A DNA stretch of 64,000 nt from an uncultured Muribaculaceae bacterium (GTDB lineage Bacteria; Bacteroidota; Bacteroidia; Bacteroidales; Muribaculaceae). This document shows, piece after piece, positions 8,686 through 17,787 of the stretch. Position numbers and translations under genes: made by a program. The notes under the pieces were generated by a model. It was not told the DNA's origin, did no database searches, and saw only the letters and a program-made list of their open reading frames with translations. The stretch is taken from positions 1 to 64,000 of the forward strand of contig CAKUAR010000007.1 in the NCBI GenBank assembly GCA_934636465.1, given 5' to 3'. Position 1 is the first letter of the stretch. Each line of letters begins with the position of its first letter.

Positions 8686-9804
8686 TTATTTCTTTTTAGT
8701 AGTTGTTTTATCTTTAGCACCTTTGCCCGATTTCTCGTCTTTCTGCTTCTTGGCGCCGGCCTTAGGCTTTTGCTTGGTGTCAGCGCTCTTTTTAGCATCT
8801 GCTTTTTTTGCCGTCTCCTTTTTCACATTGCCCGCATCTTTTTTCTTGCCATTGTCAGCAGCAGACTTTTCTTTTTTGTCGGCCTTCTCCTCCACCGGCT
8901 TTTTCTTTGGTGCTTGCAGCTCGTCGTCGGCAGCGGCTTTCTTGGCCTCACCAGGCTTGTCGTCTTTCTTCACGGCAAGCGTCTGGTTCACGTCGCCCAC
9001 ACTCATGGTCTGAATGTCGGCCATAGGCTCGTCGAGCGAGGCATCGTAGGCGTCTTCTTGCGCCACTGCCCTCACGCGCTTGGTGGCAACCACCTGGTGC
9101 TCCCATTTCACCGACACCGTGTCGTAGGTCAACCACCCTTTCACCGGCATAACCTTGCGATAAAACAGCAGCAGTTTTTTGAACTTATTCACATAGTTGT
9201 CGGCATTGCCAATGTTCACTACATGCCCTTTTATGGTGGGCACCACAAAAATGTCGTTGGTATCCTTTATGCAATACATTGACACAAGCGAGCGCAGCAC
9301 CTGGTCGCTGTTCACATAGTCAACGATAGGCAAAATGCGCATTGGCGTGAAGTCCTTTGTGAAGTGACCCTCCACAATGGGCACATCGGCATGATAACTC
9401 GCCGTGGCCGACATTCGCTTGCCTCTGGCATTAACATAATACGACGCTCCGCCGTCAAACACCCTCAGCACCGGCACAAGCTGCGTGGCGCTTATCACCA
9501 CCTTGCCGTTTTGCGCCTTGTAGCAATCCACGTTCTCCAAATATTCCGAATCGTGTAGCGCAGCCTCCACCTTGTCGGTGTTGATGTTGCGCATGGGCTC
9601 GCCCACCAGGTGCACATTGCGGTTGCGCAGCTCGTTTAATATTCCGTCTCGCGTAACAAACGTTATGCTTCCGGCATTGGGAATGTCCACCTCCACTTGG
9701 GTGCACATCTCATCGCCAGCCTTGCCGCGAGCCCAGAACATGCCCCACAGGAGCAGTCCGGCCAACACGCCTATTATGGAATATTGAACTATGTGCTTAA
9801 GCAT
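8686..9804 (-). CDS. ftsQ: Cell division protein FtsQ/DivIB with long Lys-rich tail
   Basis: 372 aa, clearly longer than usual (about 240-280). A single membrane anchor lies at residues 9-26 (YSIIGVLAGLLLWGMFWA), followed by a POTRA-like domain (VDIPNAGSITFVTRDGILNE) and the beta domain. Residues 277 to 372 form a low-complexity tail of 96 residues of which 34 are Lys, the rest mainly Ala, Asp, Glu and Gly. By topology this tail should be periplasmic. The start codon overlaps the murC stop by one base (TAATG), suggesting translational coupling. FtsQ links the early and late division proteins through FtsL. The tail is likely disordered; its role is unknown. Confidence 0.9.
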   Translation of the reverse strand: MLKHIVQYSIIGVLAGLLLWGMFWARGKAGDEMCTQVEVDIPNAGSITFVTRDGILNELRNRNVHLVGEPMRNINTDKVEAALHDSEYLENVDCYKAQNGKVVISATQLVPVLRVFDGGASYYVNARGKRMSATASYHADVPIVEGHFTKDFTPMRILPIVDYVNSDQVLRSLVSMYCIKDTNDIFVVPTIKGHVVNIGNADNYVNKFKKLLLFYRKVMPVKGWLTYDTVSVKWEHQVVATKRVRAVAQEDAYDASLDEPMADIQTMSVGDVNQTLAVKKDDKPGEAKKAAADDELQAPKKKPVEEKADKKEKSAADNGKKKDAGNVKKETAKKADAKKSADTKQKPKAGAKKQKDEKSGKGAKDKTTTKKK

Positions 9805-11186
9805 TATTTCTGTTTCTGTACTTCTTCACAAATTTGTGGCAGCAGGTTCACTATGTCGCCGGCACCCACCGTCAACAGCACTTCAAATTTAAGTGATTGC
9901 AAAGACTTTAGCAAATCTTCTTTAGAGGCGAAGTTTTTCTTCACCTTGCTCGTCACCTTGTCATAAATGATTTGGGTTGTCACTCCCGGTATGGGTGCCT
10001 CGCGTGCCGGATATATCGGCAGCAGATACACCTCGTCGGCCAGCGACAATGCCTCGGCAAACTCGTTGGCGAAGTCGCGTGTGCGAGTGTAGAGGTGCGG
10101 CTGGAAAATTACTGACAACTTGCGGCCGGCATACAGGTCTTTCACCGACTTTATGCTCGCCTTTATTTCATTTGGGTGGTGAGCGTAGTCGTCAATCACC
10201 ACATGGCCGCCAGGCAGCGGCTGCTTCAGCCAGAACTCAAAGCGGCGTTTCGCGCCCATAAATGTGCCTATGGCGGTGCGCATGGCATCGGCATCTACGC
10301 CTATCATGTGGCACACGGCCATTGCTGCCACAGCGTTTTCTATGTTGATGTCAACCGGCACTCCGAGCTTTATGTCGGGCACTATGCCGTCGGGTGTAAC
10401 GAAGTCAAACTCGATTTCTCCGTCGCCTTTTCTGATGTTTTGGGCATGATAGTCGCCGTCGTTGCGCGAGTAAGTGAACGTTTTCACGCCCTCTGCCACG
10501 CGAGGTTTCAGTTTCAACCCTGTGTGTATCAAGAGAGTGCCATCGGGACGTATAAGCTCTGTGAAGTGAGCAAAGCTCTCAAGATAATTTTCATAATTGC
10601 CATATATGTCGAGGTGGTCGGGGTCGGTTGCGGTCACCACGGCTATATATGGGGTCAGGTGATGGAATGAGCGGTCAAACTCGTCGGCCTCTATCACCGA
10701 GTAAGGGCTTGTTGACGACAACAGGAAATTGCTGTTGTAGTTGCGCAGCACACCGCCCAAAAAGGCGTTGCAGCCCACACAGGCCGTTTCGAGTATGTGG
10801 GCACACATGCTCGATGTGGTGGTCTTGCCGTGCGTGCCCGAGAAGCACAATCCCTTGGAGTGCTCTGTCACCACTCCAAGCAGCTTGGCGCGCTTCACCA
10901 CTTCAAATCCGTTGTCGATAAAATACTTCAATATGGGTTGCGTGGTGGGAATTGCCGGCGTATATACCACAAGCGTGGTGTTCTTGTCGCGGCAATAAGC
11001 CGGAATTTTGTCGGCATCGTCCTCAAATGTTATCTCCACACCCTCCTTTTCAAGGGCTGTTGTCAAGTCGGTAGATGTGCGGTCATATCCTGCCACATTT
11101 TTGCCTTTGGCAAGGAAATAACGTTCCAGGGCAGCCATGCCTATGCCGCCTGCGCCCACGAAATATAGCGATTTGAAATCTTTCAT
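9804..11186 (-). CDS. murC: UDP-N-acetylmuramate--L-alanine ligase
   Basis: 460 aa Mur ligase. It adds L-Ala to UDP-MurNAc, the first amino acid of the stem peptide. The N-terminal Rossmann domain starts KSLYFVGAGGIGMAALERYF. The ATP-binding P-loop is CFSGTHGKTTTSSMCAHIL, followed by the central domain with EADEFDRSF and the C-terminal domain with VVIDDYAHHPNEIKASI. Its length and order fit MurC rather than Mpl. It ends overlapping the ftsQ start by one base, with murG 29 nt upstream. Confidence 0.97.
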   Translation of the reverse strand: MKDFKSLYFVGAGGIGMAALERYFLAKGKNVAGYDRTSTDLTTALEKEGVEITFEDDADKIPAYCRDKNTTLVVYTPAIPTTQPILKYFIDNGFEVVKRAKLLGVVTEHSKGLCFSGTHGKTTTSSMCAHILETACVGCNAFLGGVLRNYNSNFLLSSTSPYSVIEADEFDRSFHHLTPYIAVVTATDPDHLDIYGNYENYLESFAHFTELIRPDGTLLIHTGLKLKPRVAEGVKTFTYSRNDGDYHAQNIRKGDGEIEFDFVTPDGIVPDIKLGVPVDINIENAVAAMAVCHMIGVDADAMRTAIGTFMGAKRRFEFWLKQPLPGGHVVIDDYAHHPNEIKASIKSVKDLYAGRKLSVIFQPHLYTRTRDFANEFAEALSLADEVYLLPIYPAREAPIPGVTTQIIYDKVTSKVKKNFASKEDLLKSLQSLKFEVLLTVGAGDIVNLLPQICEEVQKQK

Positions 11187-11215
11187 AATTAACTCTCTTT
11201 TTTGTGTTTTTACTG

Positions 11216-12334
11216 TTATTTCTTCTTTTCCACGAGTTGCATCACGTGGTCCACTATGTGCTCCGCAGCGTCGCGCAAAGCCATTTTCTGCACATTTGCA
11301 CCAAGCGAAGCGAGCAGTTCCGGCTGATTGACGGTGGCAAGCATGGCATCTACCAGCTTGTCGCCAGCCTCCACGTCTTTCACCAGTAGCGCAGCCTGCT
11401 TGTTGACGAGGGCAAGCGCGTTTTTGGTCTGGTGGTCTTCGGCCACGTTTGGCGACGGCACAAGTATCGATGGTTTGCCCAGCAACTGAAGCTCCGAGAT
11501 TGAGCTGGCTCCGGCGCGCGACACCACAAGGTCGGCGGCACGATATGCCATATCCATGTTGTTAACAAACGCCATTTGCACCACGTTGGTCGCACCCGAC
11601 TGCTTCAGGGCCTCGCGGCAACGCTCGTCATAGTTTTTGCCCGACTGCCAAATCACCTGTACTCCTGCCTCGGCGGCAATTTTTCCAAGTCCGCCTATTA
11701 TGCTGTCGTTCACCGTGCGAGCGCCCAGACTTCCACCTATCACCAATATGGTTTTCTTTTCGGGGTCGAGCCCAAACGCCTTGCGTGCCTCTTCCTCGGT
11801 GGCAGTGCACTCAAGCAAATTGCGGCGCACTGGGTTTCCGGTCATCACAATCTTGTCTTTTGGGAAAAACCGCTCCATTCCTTCGTATGCCACACAAATG
11901 CAGTCGGCCTTGGCGGCAAGCAGCTTGTTTGTCACGCCGGCATAGGAGTTCTGCTCTTGCAGCAGTGTGGGAATGCCATGCTTCTGTGCTTCCTTCAGCA
12001 TAGGGCCGCTTGCATAGCCGCCCACGCCTATTGCTATGTCGGGCTTAAAATCCTTCAATATCTTTTTGGCGAGCATGAGGCTCTTAACGAGCTTGCAAAC
12101 CACCTTCACGTTTTTGAGCAGATGGCGGCGGTCAAATCCGGCCACCGGCAAACCCTTGATTTCATATCCTGCAGCTGGCACGCGTTCCATTTCCATGCGT
12201 CCCTCGGCTCCTACAAACAATATGTTGGCATCAGGCATTCTGCGTCTGATTTCATTTGCTATCGACAGCGCCGGGAATATGTGTCCGCCAGTGCCGCCAC
12301 CACTCACAAGAAAGTTCAATTTATTTCCACTCAT
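11216..12334 (-). CDS. murG: UDP-N-acetylglucosamine transferase (lipid II synthesis)
   Basis: 372 aa, GT28 family. It transfers GlcNAc from UDP-GlcNAc to lipid I at the inner face of the membrane. The N-terminal glycine-rich loop LVSGGGTGGHIFPALSIANE and the G-loop around IGVGGYASGPMLK are visible, and the C-terminal half contains the donor-binding ILVIGGSLGARTVN and the SRAGASSISELQLLGKPSILVP signature (split here by residues in between). The start overlaps the ftsW end by 14 nt. Confidence 0.97.
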   Translation of the reverse strand: MSGNKLNFLVSGGGTGGHIFPALSIANEIRRRMPDANILFVGAEGRMEMERVPAAGYEIKGLPVAGFDRRHLLKNVKVVCKLVKSLMLAKKILKDFKPDIAIGVGGYASGPMLKEAQKHGIPTLLQEQNSYAGVTNKLLAAKADCICVAYEGMERFFPKDKIVMTGNPVRRNLLECTATEEEARKAFGLDPEKKTILVIGGSLGARTVNDSIIGGLGKIAAEAGVQVIWQSGKNYDERCREALKQSGATNVVQMAFVNNMDMAYRAADLVVSRAGASSISELQLLGKPSILVPSPNVAEDHQTKNALALVNKQAALLVKDVEAGDKLVDAMLATVNQPELLASLGANVQKMALRDAAEHIVDHVMQLVEKKK

Positions 12335-13652
12335 TTTTTAATGATTCATTTACCTTTTGTTCGGCGTTCTGCTTTTCTTCAGCTTCGCGCTCCTTATCTG
12401 TTTTTATGTTCTTGTTCTCCTGACGGGCAAGCGTGCGGCTCACACTGAGCATTATGCCAAACGCCATGCTTGTCACGAGAATTGAAGTTCCTCCTTTTGA
12501 AATCATAGGCAACGGCTGTCCCGACACCGGGAACACGCCCACGTTGATTGCCATGTGAAACAATGCCTGAAACACTATCATGCACGCCACGCCTATTATC
12601 AGCAGCGACGGCAGCACACGGTGGCTTCGCCGCCTCACAATCATCAGCGCACGCGCCAGCAGCCACAGGTAGAGTATCATCACCACCACTCCGCCTATCA
12701 TTCCTGTCTCCTCCACAATTATCGAGAATATGTAGTCAGAGAATGCAAGCGGCAGACGGCTGCACTCGCGAGAGTTGCCTATGCCCACGCCATACACGCC
12801 GCCATGGGCCTGGGCTATGCGAGAGAACATCTTCTGTTGGTTGTCGCTCGTTATGGGGCGATATACCAGCGAGTCGTTGTCAAGCCAGTCGTTGATGCGG
12901 CTTTTCCACGTTCCGCTTCGCATCGGCTGGGCTTTGTTGCCGCCGGCTTCCTGCTCCACAAGCTCGGTCTCGCCTCCAGAGCGTGCCATGTTTTTCATCT
13001 TCTCGTCACCGCTCTGTTTTATAACCAAAAACAGCAGCACGAGCACCACAAATATGACTATCAGCACGCCTATCTTCTTCCAGCGAGTGCCACACAGCAC
13101 CATCATTGTGGCGCTGATTGACATAAACAGCAGCGTGTTGGTCAAGCCGCCTCGTATCAGAAACGCCGAGAAAACAGCCATTATGAGCACCGACATCAGC
13201 AGACCACCCCAACTCACGTCCATGCTGATTTGCGTCTTTGAATAGACCCATGCGAGCAGCGTCACTATCGACAGCTTGGCAAGCTCCGACGGCTGAAACG
13301 TTATGAAAACCAAATTAATGGCACGCTTTGCGCCGTTAATGTCCATACCGGCCACCTGCAGCCACACAAGCGAGGCAAGCGTTATCACGCCAAGTCCCAT
13401 AATCAATATGCTCATCAGCACCTTGTTGTTGTAATCCACCTTGTAGATGCCATACATCAGGCCAAAACCCACGAGCAGGAAAAATGCCTGCTTCATCATG
13501 GGCAGATACACGCCCGATGTGGCCACCTCGCGGCTCGATGCCGAGTACGACTCGATTATCGACAGTATTATAAGCGTCAAGTATATGCCCCAAATCCATG
13601 GGTCGCCATACTTGCACGCCATTTCATCATATTTGTTACCTTTTCCCGACAT
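12321..13652 (-). CDS. ftsW: Septal peptidoglycan polymerase FtsW
   Basis: 443 aa SEDS-family polytopic membrane protein with about ten transmembrane segments. It polymerises lipid II together with FtsI at the septum. Recognisable are the loop INGAKRAINLVFITFQPSELAK, which carries the conserved QPSE element, the extracellular loop 4 with AQAHGGVYGVGIGNSRE, the EETGMIGGVVVMIL helix and the C-terminal PVSGQPLPMISKGGTSILV. A charged cytoplasmic tail (DKEREAEEKQNAEQKVNES) follows. It sits in the conserved murD-ftsW-murG order, overlapping murG by 14 nt. Confidence 0.96.
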   Translation of the reverse strand: MSGKGNKYDEMACKYGDPWIWGIYLTLIILSIIESYSASSREVATSGVYLPMMKQAFFLLVGFGLMYGIYKVDYNNKVLMSILIMGLGVITLASLVWLQVAGMDINGAKRAINLVFITFQPSELAKLSIVTLLAWVYSKTQISMDVSWGGLLMSVLIMAVFSAFLIRGGLTNTLLFMSISATMMVLCGTRWKKIGVLIVIFVVLVLLFLVIKQSGDEKMKNMARSGGETELVEQEAGGNKAQPMRSGTWKSRINDWLDNDSLVYRPITSDNQQKMFSRIAQAHGGVYGVGIGNSRECSRLPLAFSDYIFSIIVEETGMIGGVVVMILYLWLLARALMIVRRRSHRVLPSLLIIGVACMIVFQALFHMAINVGVFPVSGQPLPMISKGGTSILVTSMAFGIMLSVSRTLARQENKNIKTDKEREAEEKQNAEQKVNESLKNEWK

Positions 13653-13668
13653 TTCTGTGCCTATATTC

Positions 13669-15006
13669 TCACTTTAAGTCTCGCACACACTGCTTAAACT
13701 GGTTGCCGCGGTCGGCCATGTTCTTAAACAAGTCGAAACTTGCGCAGCATGGCGACAGCAGCACCGTGTAGCCGTCCTTGGCAAGCGCGTGGCACTTGGC
13801 AACGCACTCCTTCATGCTTCGTGCGTCCTCCACCACTGGCACCTTGCCGTCAAAAAACTTGTGAAGCTTGGTGTTGTCAACACCCAGGCACACAATGGAT
13901 TTCACCTTTTGCTTCACAAAAGGCTCTATTTCGCTGTAGTCGTTGCCTTTGTCCTTGCCGCCCAGTATCAGCACCACCGGTTCTTTCACGCTTTCAAGCG
14001 CATACCATGTGGCGTTCACGTTGGTGGCCTTGGAGTCGTTGATATATTTCACGCCCTCCACGGTGCCCACATATTCCAGTCTGTGCTCCACAGCCTCAAA
14101 GTCGGCAAGCGAGCGTTTTATATCCTCGTTCTTTATGTCGAGCAATGTTGCCGAGATACCGGCAGCCATTGAGTTATACAGGTTATGCAGACCCTTAAGC
14201 GCAAGCTCGTCGCGGTCTATCTCCCAGTATTTTCCGTCAACGTCAAATTTCACCACGCCATTTTCCACATAGGCGGCGCAGTTTTCCTCATCGTTGCTGC
14301 TGAAAGGCAATATTTTGGCCTCGGTTTTCACCTGCTTGAGCTGTGCCGACACCACTGGGTCGTCCTGCCAGTAGATAAATGCGTCGTCGCTTGTCTGGTT
14401 TTGCATTATGCGGAATTTTGCAGCCACATAATTCTCCATCTTGTAGTCGTAGCGGTCAAGGTGGTCGGGCGTTATGTTGAGTATCACAGCCACATTGGCC
14501 TTAAACTCATACATGTTGTCGAGCTGGAAACTGCTCAACTCTATCACATACACGTCGTGATGCGTGGTTGCCACCTGATAGGCGAGACTTCTTCCCACGT
14601 TGCCGGCAAGACCCACGTCAAGTCCGGCTTTTTTCAGTATGTGATATGTCAGCAAAGTTGTCGTCGTCTTGCCGTTGCTTCCGGTGATGCACACCATTTT
14701 AGCGTCGGTGTAACGGCCGGCAAACTCAATTTCCGAAATTATCGGAATGTTTTTCGACACGGCCTTCTCTATGATTGGCACATTGAGCGGCACGCCCGGG
14801 CTTTTGATTATCTCGTCGGCGGCAAGCACCTTCTCCTCAGTGTGGTGTCCTTCTTCCCAGGCAATATTGTATTTTTCAAGCATTGCCTTATACTTGTCAG
14901 CCACATGGCCCGAATCGGTCAGCCACACGTCCATTCCTTTCACCTTGGCAAGAACGGCAGCTCCCACGCCACTCTCTCCAGCTCCGATTATAACAATACG
15001 CTTCAT
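13669..15006 (-). CDS. murD: UDP-N-acetylmuramoylalanine--D-glutamate ligase
   Basis: 445 aa Mur ligase that adds D-Glu to UDP-MurNAc-L-Ala. The N-terminal Rossmann motif is IVIIGAGESGVGAAVLAKVK, the ATP P-loop is CITGSNGKTTTTLLTYHIL, the central domain contains VIELSSFQLD and NITPDHLDRYD, and the C-terminal domain includes YINDSKATNVNATWYALE and LILGGKDKGNDY, all typical of MurD. It is packed between mraY (7 nt) and ftsW (16 nt). Confidence 0.97.
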   Translation of the reverse strand: MKRIVIIGAGESGVGAAVLAKVKGMDVWLTDSGHVADKYKAMLEKYNIAWEEGHHTEEKVLAADEIIKSPGVPLNVPIIEKAVSKNIPIISEIEFAGRYTDAKMVCITGSNGKTTTTLLTYHILKKAGLDVGLAGNVGRSLAYQVATTHHDVYVIELSSFQLDNMYEFKANVAVILNITPDHLDRYDYKMENYVAAKFRIMQNQTSDDAFIYWQDDPVVSAQLKQVKTEAKILPFSSNDEENCAAYVENGVVKFDVDGKYWEIDRDELALKGLHNLYNSMAAGISATLLDIKNEDIKRSLADFEAVEHRLEYVGTVEGVKYINDSKATNVNATWYALESVKEPVVLILGGKDKGNDYSEIEPFVKQKVKSIVCLGVDNTKLHKFFDGKVPVVEDARSMKECVAKCHALAKDGYTVLLSPCCASFDLFKNMADRGNQFKQCVRDLK

Positions 15007-15013
15007 AACCCTA

Positions 15014-16282
15014 TTATCTGATTTTTAATGTTACAAATGTAATTACTGCCAAGAATATGGCAACGATGAAAAATCTCATCACTATTTTCGACTCCGGCAC
15101 AGCCTTGTGAGGGCGCGATATGAGCGCGTTCATCGGGTTGCCCTCCACCTGGAAATGGTGGTGTATTGGGGTCATCTTAAACACGCGTCGGCCCACGCCG
15201 GTCTTTTTCTTAGTGTATTTGTAGTAGGCCACCTGTATCATCACCGACAGGTCTTCCACAAAGAATATCAAGCACAAGATTGGTATCAGCAGCTCTTTGC
15301 GTATCAAGATTGCAAACACTGCTATTATGCCGCCCAAGCACAAGCTGCCGGTGTCGCCCATAAACACTTGCGCCGGAAATGAGTTATACCACAAAAATCC
15401 TATCGTGGCGCCTATAAATGCGGCGGCAAACACCACGAGTTCCGCGCTGTCGGGTATATACATTATGTTTAGATATGTGGAGTATATAACATTTCCGCCC
15501 AGATAGCACATTATGGCGAGTGCCACTCCTATTATGGCCGAGGTGCCTGTCGCCAAGCCGTCGAGTCCGTCGGTCAAGTTTGCTCCGTTGCTCACTGCCG
15601 CCACCACAAATATGGTCACGAGCACAAACACCACCCAGCCGCCTGTCTGGGCATGCTTGCCCAAGCATTTGGTCAGCGAGGCATAGTCAAAGTTGTTGTT
15701 TTTCACAAACGGTATCGTGGTTTGTGTTGACTTTTCCGTTTTCAGGGTTGCCTGGCCACCCGAGGCCACAAGCTCTGTGCTTGAGCGGCTCACGGTTTCA
15801 TGGTTGTCACTCATCACCACGTCGGGGCTAAAGCACATCGTGAGGCCCACTATCAAGCCTATGCCCACCTGACCCACTATCTTGAACTTGCCCTTCATGC
15901 CTTCCTTGTCGTGATGCACCACCTTTATATAGTCGTCGGCAAAGCCCAGCGCACCGAGCCATATCGTCGAAACTATCATCAGCAGCATATACACGTTGTT
16001 CAGCTTGCCGAGCAGCAGGCACGGAACCAATATCGAAATTATGATTATGATGCCTCCCATTGTGGGCGTGCCTTTTTTCTGCATTTGCCCCTCAAGACCG
16101 AGGTTTCTCACGATTTCGCCCACCTGCATGAGCTGCAGACGCTCAATGATTTTTTTGCCAAACACCATGGCTATGAACAGCGACAGTATCAGCGCAAACC
16201 CGGCTCTGAACGTGATGTAGTCAAACAATCGCGCTCCCAGCACATCAAACTCCTGCAAATAATGAAATAAATGATATAACAT
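15014..16282 (-). CDS. mraY: Phospho-N-acetylmuramoyl-pentapeptide transferase
   Basis: 422 aa, longer than the 360 aa E. coli enzyme. This polytopic membrane protein makes lipid I from UDP-MurNAc-pentapeptide and undecaprenyl phosphate. Visible motifs: [13 protein letters not shown], the catalytic aspartates in [29 protein letters not shown], and MTPIHHHFQ. The extra length is an insert of roughly 60 residues between transmembrane segments (about [18 protein letters not shown] to GKHAQTGG), a feature I recall from Bacteroidetes MraY; it should lie on the outer side of the membrane. Confidence 0.97.
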   Translation of the reverse strand: MLYHLFHYLQEFDVLGARLFDYITFRAGFALILSLFIAMVFGKKIIERLQLMQVGEIVRNLGLEGQMQKKGTPTMGGIIIIISILVPCLLLGKLNNVYMLLMIVSTIWLGALGFADDYIKVVHHDKEGMKGKFKIVGQVGIGLIVGLTMCFSPDVVMSDNHETVSRSSTELVASGGQATLKTEKSTQTTIPFVKNNNFDYASLTKCLGKHAQTGGWVVFVLVTIFVVAAVSNGANLTDGLDGLATGTSAIIGVALAIMCYLGGNVIYSTYLNIMYIPDSAELVVFAAAFIGATIGFLWYNSFPAQVFMGDTGSLCLGGIIAVFAILIRKELLIPILCLIFFVEDLSVMIQVAYYKYTKKKTGVGRRVFKMTPIHHHFQVEGNPMNALISRPHKAVPESKIVMRFFIVAIFLAVITFVTLKIR

Positions 16283-16297
16283 CTTTCTTATTTTTGG

Positions 16298-17764
16298 TTA
16301 TTGTTTTTCTTCTTCAAACTCCTTTTGCAATTCCTCGCGGTCGTCGAAATGATGTTTCACGCCCTCTATCTCCTGATAGGTCTCGTGTCCCTTTCCTGCC
16401 ACAAGCACCACATCGCCCTTTTGCGCGAGGCTGCATGCTGTTCTGATGGCTTCGCGGCGGTCTGTTATACGCAGCACTTTTCGGCGAAGTTCTGCCGACA
16501 GTCCAGCCGCCATTTCATCAAGTATTCCTTCCGGATTTTCAAATCGCGGGTTATCGCTCGTCATCACCACTTTGTCGCTGCGCGACGCGGCTTCTTTAGC
16601 CATGATTGGGCGCTTGCCCTTGTCACGGTTTCCGCCGCACCCGCACACGGTTATTATGCGGCCTTTGCCGTTGAGCACCGCTTTTATCGTGCTTAGCACA
16701 TTGACCAGAGCGTCGGGCGTGTGGGCATAATCCACAACGGCCGTGTAGCCAAGCGGCGAGCGAAATGTCTGGAAACGTCCTGCCACAGGCACAAGCATGC
16801 TCATCTTCACAAGCACATCGTCGGGGTCGAAACCGAGCAGCAACGATGCCCCATACACCGACAGCAGGTTATAGGCATTGAAACTGCCGGTAAACATCAC
16901 CTCAAGCTCACGGCCGTTAAATTCCACGGTCATGCCGTCGAGCCTGTCCTCGAGCACAGCGCCCTTGAAATCTGCCATCGTGCGCATCGAGTAGGTATAT
17001 ACATGAGCCTTGGTGCTCTGCACCATCACGCTGCCCACCTTGTCGTCGGCATTTACCAGTGCAAACGCGTCGGCAGGCAGACCGTCAAAAAACATCTTCT
17101 TTGCGGCTATATAGTTCTCCATTGTTTTGTGGAAGTCGAGATGATCGCGCGTCAGGTTGGTGAATATGCCGCCGCTGAAGCGCAATCCCTCTATTCTGTG
17201 CTGCACGCAGGCATGCGAGCTCACCTCCATAAATGCGTAGTCGCACCCAGCCTCCACCATTTCGTGAAGCAGCCGGTTGAGCGTGAGGTGGTCTGGGGTT
17301 GTTTGCTTGGCTGGATATTCCGTGCGGTCAACGATGTTTTTCACAGTCGAGAGCAGTCCGGCTTTATATCCCATGAGCCGCGCCATCTCATAGAGCAGCG
17401 TGGCAGTTGTGGTCTTTCCGTTAGTTCCTGTCACACCCACGAGGTGCAACTTTGCAGAGGGGTTGTCAAACCATTGCGATGCCAAGTGGGCAAGTGCGAT
17501 TGTGCTGTCGGGCACTTGCACGTATGTCACATTCGCATCGAGCTGCGACGGCATTTCTTCACACACCACCACTCCCGCTCCGGCTTTCACCACATCGGGA
17601 ATGAATTTGTGGGCATCTACGGCAACGCCTTTCACAGCCACAAACATTGCGCCTGGCTTCACCGCGCGTGAGTCACACACCACGTCGGTCACCATCTTTT
17701 GGGTTGTGCCCTCCACACGGGTCACCTTAACCACCGCAATCAGTTCTTCTAATCTTTTTTCCAT
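16298..17764 (-). CDS. murE: UDP-MurNAc-tripeptide synthetase, meso-DAP adding
   Basis: 488 aa Mur ligase that adds the third stem amino acid. The ATP P-loop is GVTGTNGKTTTATLLYEMAR, the central domain has FMEVSSHACVQHRIEGLRF (ending LTRDHLDFH) and the C-terminal domain has VVDYAHTPDALVNVLSTIKA. The DNPR motif (MTSDNPRFENPEGIL) is the signature for meso-diaminopimelate as substrate rather than lysine, so the wall is predicted to be DAP type. It sits 23 nt after ftsI and 15 nt before mraY. Confidence 0.97.
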   Translation of the reverse strand: MEKRLEELIAVVKVTRVEGTTQKMVTDVVCDSRAVKPGAMFVAVKGVAVDAHKFIPDVVKAGAGVVVCEEMPSQLDANVTYVQVPDSTIALAHLASQWFDNPSAKLHLVGVTGTNGKTTTATLLYEMARLMGYKAGLLSTVKNIVDRTEYPAKQTTPDHLTLNRLLHEMVEAGCDYAFMEVSSHACVQHRIEGLRFSGGIFTNLTRDHLDFHKTMENYIAAKKMFFDGLPADAFALVNADDKVGSVMVQSTKAHVYTYSMRTMADFKGAVLEDRLDGMTVEFNGRELEVMFTGSFNAYNLLSVYGASLLLGFDPDDVLVKMSMLVPVAGRFQTFRSPLGYTAVVDYAHTPDALVNVLSTIKAVLNGKGRIITVCGCGGNRDKGKRPIMAKEAASRSDKVVMTSDNPRFENPEGILDEMAAGLSAELRRKVLRITDRREAIRTACSLAQKGDVVLVAGKGHETYQEIEGVKHHFDDREELQKEFEEEKQ

Positions 17765-17787
17765 CTCTCTTTTTGTTGTTTTTCACA

